This document shows, piece by piece, positions 1 through 6,420 of a stretch of DNA of 7,405 nt. The notes beneath the pieces are model-generated. The model saw only the letters and a program-made list of their open reading frames with translations. It did no database searches and was not told the DNA's origin. This stretch comes from Thermodesulfobacteriota bacterium. GTDB taxonomy: Bacteria; Desulfobacterota; DSM-4660; Desulfatiglandales; HGW-15. The position numbers and the translations under genes were made by a program. The stretch spans positions 1 through 7,405 of the forward strand of contig JALOPA010000079.1 in assembly GCA_025454125.1 (NCBI GenBank). Direction: 5' to 3'. Each line of letters opens with the position of its first letter. Within the stretch, counting starts at the first letter, position 1.

Positions 1-84
1 AAGGAGGTCTCCCTGGGGTTCCTGAGGCTGAAGGTGGCTGAAGCCACGGAAAAGCTCATCGGACTTTTGGAGCCGGGCGTTTGA
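1..84 (+). CDS. C-terminal end of a probable Roadblock/LC7 (MglB-like) protein, 5' truncated
   Basis: Frame 1 is open from the window edge and ends at TGA 82-84, leaving 27 residues. The visible end contains LGFLRLKVAEATEKLIGLL, which has the look of the closing strand and last helix of Roadblock/LC7 proteins (LGLLRLEL followed by an amphipathic helix). Roadblock proteins of the MglB type regulate MglA GTPases, acting as GAP and helping recruit them. The next gene, 50 bases downstream, encodes an MglA-type GTPase, and mglB directly before mglA is the usual order. The family call is inferred from this short tail plus context. The body of the protein lies outside the window, so another protein with a C-terminal helix remains possible. 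Confidence 0.5.
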   Translation, partial: KEVSLGFLRLKVAEATEKLIGLLEPGV

Positions 85-134
85 GGGCCGGGAGACCTGT
101 TCAGCCCCATTGTTCTCAGGCGAGGTTGCGTTCC

Positions 135-740
135 ATGGCCATCATCAATCTGAAAAAGAAAGAGGTTCAAGCGAAGATCGTCTACTATGGCCCTGGCCGG
201 GGAGGGAAAACGACCAACCTTGAATATATCTACAAAAAGTTCCGGAGCCGCATTCAAACGGAAATGGTCACCATCAAAACCCATGGGGACAGGACCCTGT
301 TCTTCGACTTCCTTCCCATCGAGATCGGCAGGATCAAGGGGTATGACATCCGGATCCAGCTCTACACGGTTCCGGGTCAGGTGAAATACGAATCCACGAG
401 GCGGCTGGTGCTGAGGGGCGCGGACGGCATCGTGTTTGTGGCGGATTCCCTGGCGGTTCGTCGAAAGGAGAACGTTCTCTCCCTCAAGAGCTTGGCGGAC
501 AACCTGGCCTCCTACAAGAAAAACATCACGGAGATCCCGCTGGTGTTTCAGTACAACAAAAGAGATCTCCTGGACGAGGGGATTCCTCTTCTGCCCGTGG
601 AGTGGCTCGAAAAGGACCTGAACTCGAAACTCAAGGCCCCTTCGTTCGAAGCAAGCGCTCTCAAGGGGCCGAACGTGGTGCAGACGATGAAGAAGATCAT
701 TATCATGACCATCGATTCGCTCAGGAAAGATCTCACCTAG
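135..740 (+). CDS. mglA: MglA-type Ras-like small GTPase
   Basis: A 201-residue cytoplasmic GTPase; Myxococcus xanthus MglA is 195. All nucleotide-binding motifs are present: P-loop GPGRGGKT at 19-26, the MglA-specific TVPGQ at 78-82 in place of the Ras DTAGQ motif, base-specifying NKRD at 141-144, and SALKG near 174-178. R53 and Q82, needed for GTP hydrolysis in MglA, fall at the same numbers as in Myxococcus, so the enzyme should be catalytically competent. MglA switches between GTP and GDP forms and sets cell polarity and motility with its roadblock partner MglB. ATG 135 is chosen because MAIINLKKKE matches the MglA N-terminus. The in-frame TTG at 81 would add 18 unrelated residues and overlap the upstream gene. 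The ribosome site is weak (AGGCGAGG at 118-125). TAG 738-740 lies inside the next gene's Shine-Dalgarno. Confidence 0.95.
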   Translation: MAIINLKKKEVQAKIVYYGPGRGGKTTNLEYIYKKFRSRIQTEMVTIKTHGDRTLFFDFLPIEIGRIKGYDIRIQLYTVPGQVKYESTRRLVLRGADGIVFVADSLAVRRKENVLSLKSLADNLASYKKNITEIPLVFQYNKRDLLDEGIPLLPVEWLEKDLNSKLKAPSFEASALKGPNVVQTMKKIIIMTIDSLRKDLT

Positions 741-744
741 GAGG
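739..744 (+). promoter_or_regulatory. Perfect Shine-Dalgarno overlapping the mglA stop codon
   Basis: AGGAGG begins with the last two bases of the GTPase stop codon TAG and stands 7 bases before TTG 752. It decides the start of the next gene, because no ATG or GTG is suitably placed. The overlap predicts translational coupling, with ribosomes finishing the GTPase well placed to re-initiate 11 bases downstream. Confidence 0.75.
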
Positions 745-751
745 TGCGGGC

Positions 752-1456
752 TTGGCACGGCAAAGAGACGAGGACAATTTCAGATCTCAAGTGGAGGATC
801 GATTGGATCATCTCTTCCAGGAAGATTCTCCGGAGGCGATGGACGAACAGGCGGGGTTGGGCGAACACCCCCTCAAGAATCTCAAGGCCGTCCTGCTGTC
901 CATTGACTGGGAGATCACGGACAGCACCATGGACAGTCTCCTCAACGAAGTGAAGAACGTCGAGTATGTTTACAGTGAAGACAAAATCATCCTGACCTTC
1001 CTTCAGCTTCTGGGGTCCGTGGGACGATATGTGAGGGCGAACAAAGGCAAGGCCCACCCCGAGGCCACGCGGGTGATCAATTCCGTCTATGACGCCCTGG
1101 AGAGGGTGGCCCTGACCGAGGGCATGGCCCGGCCGGAGAAGGAAAAGATGCTTCTCGAGGAGGTTGCGAAGTTCAAGAAACTCAAGGAGCAGGTGATGCT
1201 CAGGAAGGCGGATAAGAAAGAGGCCGTGGTCGCCGAGGCCCCGCCTCCTCCGGCGCCGCCCGAGGAACAGAGGGTTCCGGTGGCGGAAAGCCCTCGCCAG
1301 GAAGAACCGAAAGTGGAATCCGCACCGGAGGCCCGGTTCACGGGCCTGTCGCCTCACGAGGCGTTTGCCTATGCCTTGGAAGAAATCAAGGAAGTGATCC
1401 GGGCGGAGTTCAGAGCCTTGCGGGCGGAAATCAAGCTCTGGCGCGAGTCCAAATGA
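752..1456 (+). CDS. Uncharacterised helical protein coupled to the MglA GTPase
   Basis: A 234-residue soluble protein; I recognise no named family. Residues 41-150 are predicted almost all helical and look like one compact domain, with landmarks IDWEITDSTMDSLL (51-64), DKIILTFLQLLGSVGRYV (77-94), AHPEA (101-105) and INSVYDALERV (109-119), ending in a charged helix with KFKKLKEQV. I recall similar uncharacterised proteins in Desulfobacterota, but that is memory and not a search. Residues 160-195 form a Pro/Glu/Ala-rich linker. Residues 196-234 are a separate amphipathic, possibly coiled-coil tail (HEAFAYALEEIKEVIRAEF). There is no signal peptide or membrane segment. TTG 752 is chosen for its perfect ribosome site; the frame is open back to 602, but that part overlaps the GTPase gene. 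Tight coupling suggests a partner or effector of the GTPase (inference). Confidence 0.8.
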   Translation: MARQRDEDNFRSQVEDRLDHLFQEDSPEAMDEQAGLGEHPLKNLKAVLLSIDWEITDSTMDSLLNEVKNVEYVYSEDKIILTFLQLLGSVGRYVRANKGKAHPEATRVINSVYDALERVALTEGMARPEKEKMLLEEVAKFKKLKEQVMLRKADKKEAVVAEAPPPPAPPEEQRVPVAESPRQEEPKVESAPEARFTGLSPHEAFAYALEEIKEVIRAEFRALRAEIKLWRESK

Positions 1457-1490
1457 CAGAAGCGCGGCAGGCAATGAGGCCTAAGTGTCG

Positions 1491-1538
1491 GAAGCCCAAG
1501 GCGGGGGGAGCCTGGGCTTCAGCAAGCTTTGTTTGCTG
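1491..1538 (+). terminator. Two adjacent strong hairpins in the gap after the GTPase pair
   Basis: The first hairpin pairs 1491-1502 with 1510-1520: an 11-bp GC-rich stem (GAAGCCC-AGGC) with one bulged A and a loop made mostly of a run of six G. The second directly adjoins it and pairs 1520-1527 with 1531-1538 (CAGCAAGC/GTTTGCTG, one G-U pair). No clear T-tract follows, so a classical intrinsic terminator is not proved. The pair could instead attenuate, protect the 3' end of the upstream mRNA, or be a small dispersed repeat. The rest of 1457-1591 holds a CGGAAGGC direct repeat (1539-1546, 1559-1566) and the ribosome site of the next gene. I see no convincing sigma-70 promoter. Confidence 0.4.
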
Positions 1539-1591
1539 CGGAAGGCGAACGTTCCGAACGGAAGGCATGGAACACAGCGGGAGGCGAGGGC

Positions 1592-2062
1592 ATGGACATA
1601 TCATCCGGTGATATTTCGGCCATAGTCTTCAGAAGGGTCGTCAGGGAAGACACGGCAGAGTATTCCTTTGATGCCCAAATGTTGACGCTCTTCATGGAAC
1701 TGGACGGGAAGAAAAGCCTGGCGGTGATTTCAAAAAAGACAGGGCTGAAGATGAGCACCCTGAGAGAAACAGCCAGCAAGCTGTTGAAGCTCAAACTCAT
1801 CGAGCAGGTGGCTGAGGCGATCGCCGCAGTCGATGCCGATTTCATGGACACCCTGAGGCGAGAACTCTCGTTGGCGATCGGCCCGCTGGCCCAAATCCTG
1901 ATTGAAGATGCCGTCAATGATCTGGGCCAGAATGTGGCGAGGTTTCCCACTCGCCGGGCCCCGGAACTCGTGGAGATCGTGTCCCGCGAGATCCAGCGCG
2001 AGGACAAGAGAGCGGCCTTCAAGCAAGCCATGGTTCGCAAGATTAAAGAGAAGGGATATTGA
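1592..2062 (+). CDS. Small protein with winged-helix-like N-terminus and IGP-type helical C-terminal domain
   Basis: A 156-residue soluble protein. Residues 28-75 read like a winged-helix fold: helix at AQMLTLFMELDG, then SLAVISKKTGL, then a recognition-type helix (KMSTLRETASKLLKLKLIEQV). Residues 83-150 resemble a small helical domain found at the C-terminus of many bacterial signalling proteins (DUF8082-like from memory), with IGPLA at 96-100 and a late R-x-x-F (R140, F143). DNA binding is possible but unproved; such winged helices often mediate protein contacts. ATG 1592 is chosen because GGGAGG at 1579-1584 sits 7 bases upstream. An upstream in-frame TTG at 1529 has no such site and would start inside hairpin sequence. 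It lies 16 bases before the receptor gene, so they are probably co-transcribed. Function unknown. Confidence 0.75.
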   Translation: MDISSGDISAIVFRRVVREDTAEYSFDAQMLTLFMELDGKKSLAVISKKTGLKMSTLRETASKLLKLKLIEQVAEAIAAVDADFMDTLRRELSLAIGPLAQILIEDAVNDLGQNVARFPTRRAPELVEIVSREIQREDKRAAFKQAMVRKIKEKGY

Positions 2063-2078
2063 AAAGGGGGAGTGAACG

Positions 2079-3293
2079 ATGATCATTATATGTGAGGAAT
2101 GCGGTAAGAAGTATCAGATCGATCCATCGCGTATCAAGACCGCAAGCGCAAAGGCCAAATGCACTGCCTGCGGCAATATGATGACCATCCCCAAGCCGGA
2201 GGCCAAACCGGAAGTCAAACCGGAGGCCGGGCCGGCTGCCAAACCGGCCGCCAGACCGGAACCCAAGCCCGCGGAGCCGCCACCCGCGTTGCGGCCGACA
2301 CGCGAAATTCCGGCCAAAGGAGAGGAGCCACCCCTGCCCAAAGAAGAACCTCCTCCGACCAGAGAGGAAAAAGCAGAGGCAAAGGAAGCCGTGCCGAAAG
2401 CCAAGAAGAAAGGCATGGGGTTAAGGTTCAAGATCTTCGTTCTCTTTTTCCTCGTTCCCATCATCCTCTTTGCGGCAGCGGGGTATCTCTACCTCCAGCA
2501 ATTGGAAAATCTTTCAAGCCTGATCACTCAAGAGAGCACCAGAGCGGTCAGCCAGCTGGGCGAGCAGATCATTGCAGAAAAAGCCCGTTCCGTGGCTTCT
2601 CAGGTGAGGCTGTATCTCCTGAGCCATCCGGAGCTCAAGAAGGAAGAGTTTGATAAGCATCCGGAGTTCAAGAAACTGGCGGTTCAAAAGGTGGGGACCA
2701 CGGGATACACCGCGCTTCATGGAACTCCAGACGCACAAGGCATCTGGCGCAACTGGGCTCACGCCAGCGCCAGGATCGTGGGCATGGATATGAGCACCAT
2801 GAAAGGGCCGCTGGAGAAGGATTTCCCGAGGTTTTGGAAAGTTTTCAGCGGAGGAAAAGACGGGAAGGAGTCCGAAGGCTATTACAAGTGGCAAGAACCG
2901 GATGGAAGTTTTAAGGAAAAGTACATGGTCTGTGCCCCTGTGGAGGGAACGCCCTTTTACGTGGCGGCCACGACCTATCTTGATGAATTCACGCAGCCGA
3001 TGAAACAGATGGAGGCGAAAGCCCTGGCAATCAGCGATCAGACCCGAACCCTGGTCCTGGGGATTTTGGGTGGGACCCTGTTGCTGATCGGCGTTATCGT
3101 TGCTTTGTACGGAACACGACTGACCAGCAGGATCAAGAAGTTGACTTCCGTTGCAGAGCAAATCAGCGTGGGCGAGATGGATGCGGAAATCCCCGTGACT
3201 TCAAAGGATGAAATCGGGGATCTGGCTGAAGCCATCGGGAGGATGCAGGAAAGCATCCGGCTGTCCATCGAGCGATTGCGGCGGCGGCGGTAG
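2079..3293 (+). CDS. Membrane receptor: zinc ribbon, Pro-rich linker, periplasmic Cache-like sensor, HAMP; no output domain
   Basis: A 404-residue inner-membrane receptor. Residues 1-36 form an MJ0042-type zinc ribbon with four cysteines (C5, C8, C28, C31). A Pro/Lys/Glu linker with KPE-type repeats follows (38-95), then a charged stretch to 111. Transmembrane segment 1 is about 117-139 and segment 2 about 324-345. Between them lies a periplasmic region of about 185 residues that looks like a single Cache domain, with GTTGYTALH at 206-214 and APVEGTPFYVAATTYLDEF at 286-304. HAMP spans about 346-400, and the protein ends in RLRRRR with no kinase, cyclase or methyl-accepting domain. Cache domains bind small molecules, so a periplasmic ligand is expected. 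Output must pass through a HAMP-bound partner or the N-terminal zinc ribbon (inference). The ribosome site GGGGGAG stands 6 bases before ATG 2079. Confidence 0.88.
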   Translation: MIIICEECGKKYQIDPSRIKTASAKAKCTACGNMMTIPKPEAKPEVKPEAGPAAKPAARPEPKPAEPPPALRPTREIPAKGEEPPLPKEEPPPTREEKAEAKEAVPKAKKKGMGLRFKIFVLFFLVPIILFAAAGYLYLQQLENLSSLITQESTRAVSQLGEQIIAEKARSVASQVRLYLLSHPELKKEEFDKHPEFKKLAVQKVGTTGYTALHGTPDAQGIWRNWAHASARIVGMDMSTMKGPLEKDFPRFWKVFSGGKDGKESEGYYKWQEPDGSFKEKYMVCAPVEGTPFYVAATTYLDEFTQPMKQMEAKALAISDQTRTLVLGILGGTLLLIGVIVALYGTRLTSRIKKLTSVAEQISVGEMDAEIPVTSKDEIGDLAEAIGRMQESIRLSIERLRRRR

Positions 3294-3321
3294 ACATTGA
3301 ACATTGAAGATTGAGCAATGA
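3294..3321 (+). repeat. Heptanucleotide tandem repeat between receptor and next gene
   Basis: Four 7-bp units stand in a row directly after the receptor stop codon: ACATTGA, ACATTGA, AGATTGA, GCAATGA. The first two are identical and the others drift. The array fills most of the 41-base gap and ends next to the weak ribosome site (TAGGG at 3323-3327) of the following gene. Heptanucleotide arrays (STRR repeats) are known in cyanobacteria; whether this belongs to a comparable family is unknown. Confidence 0.65.
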
Positions 3322-3334
3322 ATAGGGTCAGAGC

Positions 3335-4318
3335 ATGGTGATTGTACCCAGGGGAAACCCTGTTTTTGAAAATCTCAACAGCTACTACTTGGATCTTCGT
3401 CGTCTCCTGGAGCACTGCCAGGGCGAAATGGGCTCCGGAGCCATTTACCTGAAGTCCCCCACGGCAGAGGGAGCGATTTTTTTTGAGGCCCACGAACTTC
3501 TCGGGGGAACCTTTGAAAACCGGAGCGAAAAGCTCGCCGGCAAAGCGGCCGTCGAACGGCTCCTGACGCCGTTACCCTCCGAAAACTACCAAGTCAGCAT
3601 CTATGGCGCGGAACCGGAAGAAGTCTACTACTGGTCCAGTATCCCGAACGCGAAAAGAATCTACGAGGACCTCAGCACGGAATTCACAGACCTGGAGGGG
3701 CTCATCAAGAAAATGAGCTCGGAGAAGCTCTCCGGGTACATCGAGATCTCCTTGAACAGCGAAATGGACGGAGGATTCCTCTTCTTCAGGAACGGGCAAG
3801 CGGTGGGGGGGTACACCTTCTGGGATAGGAACTTCAATGCCTCCAGGGAAAGCCAGGACCTGCTCCTCCGGAAAGCCAAACGAACGGGCGGGATTTTTCA
3901 CGTGAGCAAAATCTCCGTGGAGCCCAAGGAGGCCTCCAGGAAAGGGCCCGCTCCGGAGGTCGTGGCGGCTCTGGAAGAATTCCTGGCGCTTCTTGAAACC
4001 TTCTACACGTCGAGCCAGAGCGCCAAGGGGGATTTCACCACGCTGTTGAAAAAAAAGTTCCTGTTTCTGGCGGATGAATACGCTTTTCTTGATCCCTTTG
4101 CCGGAGAGTTCCAGTACACCGGAAAGAAGATTCGCTTGGCGAGCGAGGTGGCCGACGCAGAGCTCTCCAAAGGCCTGCTGGCAGCCGCGGCAGGCTTGGT
4201 GCGCGAGCAAGGCCTGAGCGACGCCTTGAAGGGCCGGGTGGACGGCTGGGTTCAAAAGCACCGCAAACGGTTTCTGAGCCTCGGGATCAACGTGGACAGT
4301 CTGCTCGGCGTTCGTTAG
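3335..4318 (+). CDS. Soluble protein with two diverged PATAN/DUF4388-like repeats and a conserved-looking C-terminal domain
   Basis: A 327-residue cytoplasmic protein with no membrane segment. Two internal copies share one pattern: SGAIYLKSP, then GAIFFEAHELLGGTF (residues 34-60), and SGYIEISLN, then GGFLFFRNGQAVGGYTF (133-162). Each copy has two strands, a G-x-(I/L)-F-F strand and a GG turn, the core of PATAN (DUF4388) domains, which are protein-interaction modules of bacterial signalling. Residues 205-327 form a separate, mostly helical domain with a striking central FLDPFAGEFQY motif (251-261), which I cannot name. ATG 3335 is chosen because the in-phase sequence starts there; its ribosome site is poor. 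Runs of eight T (3477-3484), seven G (3805-3811) and eight A (4049-4056) leave the frame intact. Likely role: an adaptor between the receptor and the phosphotransfer proteins (inference). Confidence 0.75.
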   Translation: MVIVPRGNPVFENLNSYYLDLRRLLEHCQGEMGSGAIYLKSPTAEGAIFFEAHELLGGTFENRSEKLAGKAAVERLLTPLPSENYQVSIYGAEPEEVYYWSSIPNAKRIYEDLSTEFTDLEGLIKKMSSEKLSGYIEISLNSEMDGGFLFFRNGQAVGGYTFWDRNFNASRESQDLLLRKAKRTGGIFHVSKISVEPKEASRKGPAPEVVAALEEFLALLETFYTSSQSAKGDFTTLLKKKFLFLADEYAFLDPFAGEFQYTGKKIRLASEVADAELSKGLLAAAAGLVREQGLSDALKGRVDGWVQKHRKRFLSLGINVDSLLGVR

Positions 4319-4358
4319 ACTTCAGGGCCGCCGCCCAAGCGAGGGAGAGGTCACGCGG

Positions 4359-5366
4359 ATGGAATTGGTGGGTTTCTCGGAGTTCATACACGCCCTTCCC
4401 GTCGCCGTGTTTCGCGAAAGGCCGGACGGCAGGATCGTGTACTGCAACAAGGCTCTGGCTGAAATGTTCGGGTTCGAATCCTCGGCCGAGCTCCTCGAAC
4501 ACCCCATGACCGCTTTTTACCGGAGCGCCGAAGACAGGGACCTGCTTCTCAACACAGTGATGAAAACCGGACGGGTGGTGGATGCCCCTCTTTTCCTCAA
4601 GCGGCGGGACGGTCGCCCCATGTGGTGCCGCCTCACCGCCAAGGCGTCTGTGGATGAGGACGGGACCCTGGTGCACCTGGACGGTGTCCTGAGAGACGCC
4701 GCCAAGGAAATTGAGAAGCGGGGAACCCGACCCACCCTCGAAAACATGGCCAACGTTTTGAGCGATTTTGTCGTGCTCCTGGGCCCGGACGGGGAAATTG
4801 CGGACATCAACAAAGCGGGCAGCGAGCTGCTCGGGTTCAAGCCGGAGGATCTCATCGGCCGGAGCATTGCCGATTTCGTGATTCCCAGGCTGAGAGACCT
4901 TTTCTCCACCTTCCTCTCCATCGTCATTAAAACAGGGAGGGAAGAAGGCATCCTCACGATTATGGACAGAAACGGGGATGAAAGGCACCTGGAGTTCCAT
5001 GCCTTCATGGACGAGCGCCAGGGATCCCCTGCCACCGGCCACATTCATCTGGTGGCCCGCAACGTGACCGACAGGATCCGGTATCACAAAGAGCAGCTTT
5101 CAAAGGAGAAGTTCATCGGCGTGCTGGAGATGGCGGGAGGGGTGGCTCACAAGCTCAATCAACCGCTCATGATCATGAGAAACGCGGTCACGGAAGTGCT
5201 CTCCGGCATGTCCTCCAAGGACCCGAATTACGAAAGGCTCCTGAAGATCCACCAGCAGGTTGAGCGAATCAGCGAGATTGCGAAGAAGATCGGAAACATC
5301 AAGAAGTATGAGCCCATGGATTACGTGGCGGGAATCAAGATCGTGGACATCGACAAGACCTCTTAG
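4359..5366 (+). CDS. PAS-PAS-HisKA protein lacking the histidine-kinase ATPase domain
   Basis: A 335-residue soluble protein. PAS domain 1 spans about 7-115 (FRERPDGRIVYCNKALAEMFG, then GTLVHLDGVLRD). PAS domain 2 spans about 128-240 (LLGPDGEIADINKAGSELLGF, then LVARNVTDR). Residues 250-315 are a HisKA dimerisation helix pair with phospho-accepting H264 in GVAHKLNQPL. The usual acidic residue after the histidine (HE or HD) is K265 here. The protein ends at 335 with YVAGIKIVDIDKTS, so no N, G1 or G2 ATP-binding boxes exist. The reading frame ends cleanly and the next gene starts 24 bases later, so this looks designed, not broken. It probably cannot phosphorylate itself; it could be a sensor scaffold or accept phosphate from another kinase (inference). 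Ribosome site GGGAGAGG (4343-4350) is 8 bases before ATG 4359. The receiver gene next door is the obvious partner. Confidence 0.88.
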   Translation: MELVGFSEFIHALPVAVFRERPDGRIVYCNKALAEMFGFESSAELLEHPMTAFYRSAEDRDLLLNTVMKTGRVVDAPLFLKRRDGRPMWCRLTAKASVDEDGTLVHLDGVLRDAAKEIEKRGTRPTLENMANVLSDFVVLLGPDGEIADINKAGSELLGFKPEDLIGRSIADFVIPRLRDLFSTFLSIVIKTGREEGILTIMDRNGDERHLEFHAFMDERQGSPATGHIHLVARNVTDRIRYHKEQLSKEKFIGVLEMAGGVAHKLNQPLMIMRNAVTEVLSGMSSKDPNYERLLKIHQQVERISEIAKKIGNIKKYEPMDYVAGIKIVDIDKTS

Positions 5367-5378
5367 GCGGAAGGGGAC

Positions 5379-5383
5379 GGAGG
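5379..5383 (+). promoter_or_regulatory. Ribosome binding site fixing a GTG start
   Basis: GGAGG stands 7 bases before GTG 5391. There is no ATG before the receiver domain's first strand (KTVLIVDDD), so this site decides the start. It lies within the 24-base gap after the kinase-like gene, consistent with one transcript. Confidence 0.65.
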
Positions 5384-5390
5384 ATCGAGG

Positions 5391-6410
5391 GTGGTCAAAA
5401 CGGTTCTCATTGTAGACGACGATCAGGAGATGCTGCTCTCCCTCGAAGAGGGGCTTTCGAAATACGACGAGACCTTCTCCATCCTCACGGCGGAAGACGG
5501 CCTCGGGGCCGTAGACCAACTCAAGGACAGTACCGTTTCCCTGGTGGTGACGGACCTGAAGATGCCGAGAATGGACGGGTTCTCTCTCCTCTCCCACATC
5601 ATGGAGCACTATCCGGAGATCCCGGTCATCATCATCACGGGGTACAGCACTTCGGATATGGAACGGTTGGCCAGGGAAGGGGGGGCGATCGGGTACATCG
5701 CCAAGCCCTTCATGATCGACGACCTGGCCAAGAGGATCATCACGACCCTCAGAAAGGAAGCGGAGGGCGGCACGCTCCATAGCGTGTCTTCGGGCATTTT
5801 CCTGCAGCTCATGGAGATGGAGGAAAAGACGTGCACGGTCCGCCTGATGGAAAAATCTTCAGGCAAGCAGGGAATCCTTTTTTTCCTGGATGGGCAGTTG
5901 CTGGACGCCCGTTGCGACAGCCTTCGGGGAGAACCGGCCGCGTATGAGATCTTTTCGTGGGACGACGTGAGCCTCAGCATCCAGAACTCCTGCCCCCAAA
6001 AAGAGAGGAGGATCCACCGCGATCTTCAGGCGATTCTGCTCGATGCGATGCGCCTGAAGGATGAGCTCAAGCGCGTGGGCAAGGGGCCGACTCCGGCCAA
6101 GAAACCCTCTGCCCGTGAACGGGAGAGGGTCCAGAGGATTAGCCCGGTGGAAAGGGTGAAACAGTTTCTGAGGAAAGAAGTGGGCGAGGGATATGGGATC
6201 GAAGACGTCTATGAGGACAACTCCTGGGAAGGCTTCGTGAAGGGGATCCGGACACTGGGGGCTACCCTCAAAGCGGGAGAAATCAAAGCGGCCTACATCG
6301 ACCGGGGAGAGCCCAAGGACTTCATTCTCCTTCCCGGCGACAGCGTGACCGTGGTGGCGGTGAACCCGAAGTGCGCCAGGGACAGGATCATGGAGGCCTT
6401 GAGTGAATAG
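5391..6410 (+). CDS. Response regulator: receiver domain, PATAN/DUF4388 domain, possible roadblock-like C-terminus
   Basis: A 339-residue soluble protein. The receiver domain (1-122) has every active-site residue: D9/D10, phospho-acceptor D55 in TDLKMPRMDG, T83 in ITGYS, and K105 in AKPF. Residues 127-225 are a clear PATAN (DUF4388) domain: HSVSSGIFLQLMEMEEKTCTV, GILFFLDGQLLDARCDSLRGE and AAYEIFSWDD. A basic linker (226-250) leads to residues 251-339, which I cannot assign firmly. The helix-strand-strand order, with IKAAYID, DFILLPGDSVTVVAVNP and a last helix DRIMEALSE, recalls the second half of a Roadblock/LC7 domain. There is no DNA-binding domain, so output is by protein contact. PATAN receivers are known in PatA-like proteins that steer pili and phototaxis in cyanobacteria. 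The next open gene is a roadblock protein, consistent with a GTPase-regulating circuit (inference). Confidence 0.9.
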   Translation: MVKTVLIVDDDQEMLLSLEEGLSKYDETFSILTAEDGLGAVDQLKDSTVSLVVTDLKMPRMDGFSLLSHIMEHYPEIPVIIITGYSTSDMERLAREGGAIGYIAKPFMIDDLAKRIITTLRKEAEGGTLHSVSSGIFLQLMEMEEKTCTVRLMEKSSGKQGILFFLDGQLLDARCDSLRGEPAAYEIFSWDDVSLSIQNSCPQKERRIHRDLQAILLDAMRLKDELKRVGKGPTPAKKPSARERERVQRISPVERVKQFLRKEVGEGYGIEDVYEDNSWEGFVKGIRTLGATLKAGEIKAAYIDRGEPKDFILLPGDSVTVVAVNPKCARDRIMEALSE

Positions 6411-6420
6411 CTTAAGGACA

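Noticed and set aside
602..751. N-terminal extension of the 752-1456 protein back to 602
   Set aside because: This part overlaps the GTPase coding sequence, reads as low-complexity charged residues, and lacks a ribosome site; TTG 752 has a perfect one.
737..1474. 245-residue minus-strand open frame
   Set aside because: Shadow of the 752-1456 gene in GC-rich DNA; composition is Arg/Leu/His-rich with no domain, and the sense frame has a perfect ribosome site.
3281..3293. GCG-rich run at the end of the receptor gene, possible frameshift hiding an output domain
   Set aside because: The sequence after the stop is a heptamer array with TGA codons recurring through it, so no frame continues into a further domain.
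4049..4057. A-AAA-AAG slippery heptamer in the PATAN-like gene, possible programmed -1 frameshift
   Set aside because: The -1 frame stops after six codons (TGA 4075-4077), there is no evident stimulating stem or upstream Shine-Dalgarno, and an A-run at Lys codons is expected by chance.
4287..5087. 266-residue minus-strand open frame
   Set aside because: Antisense to the PAS domains of the 4359-5366 gene, which give clear family motifs; the minus frame gives none.
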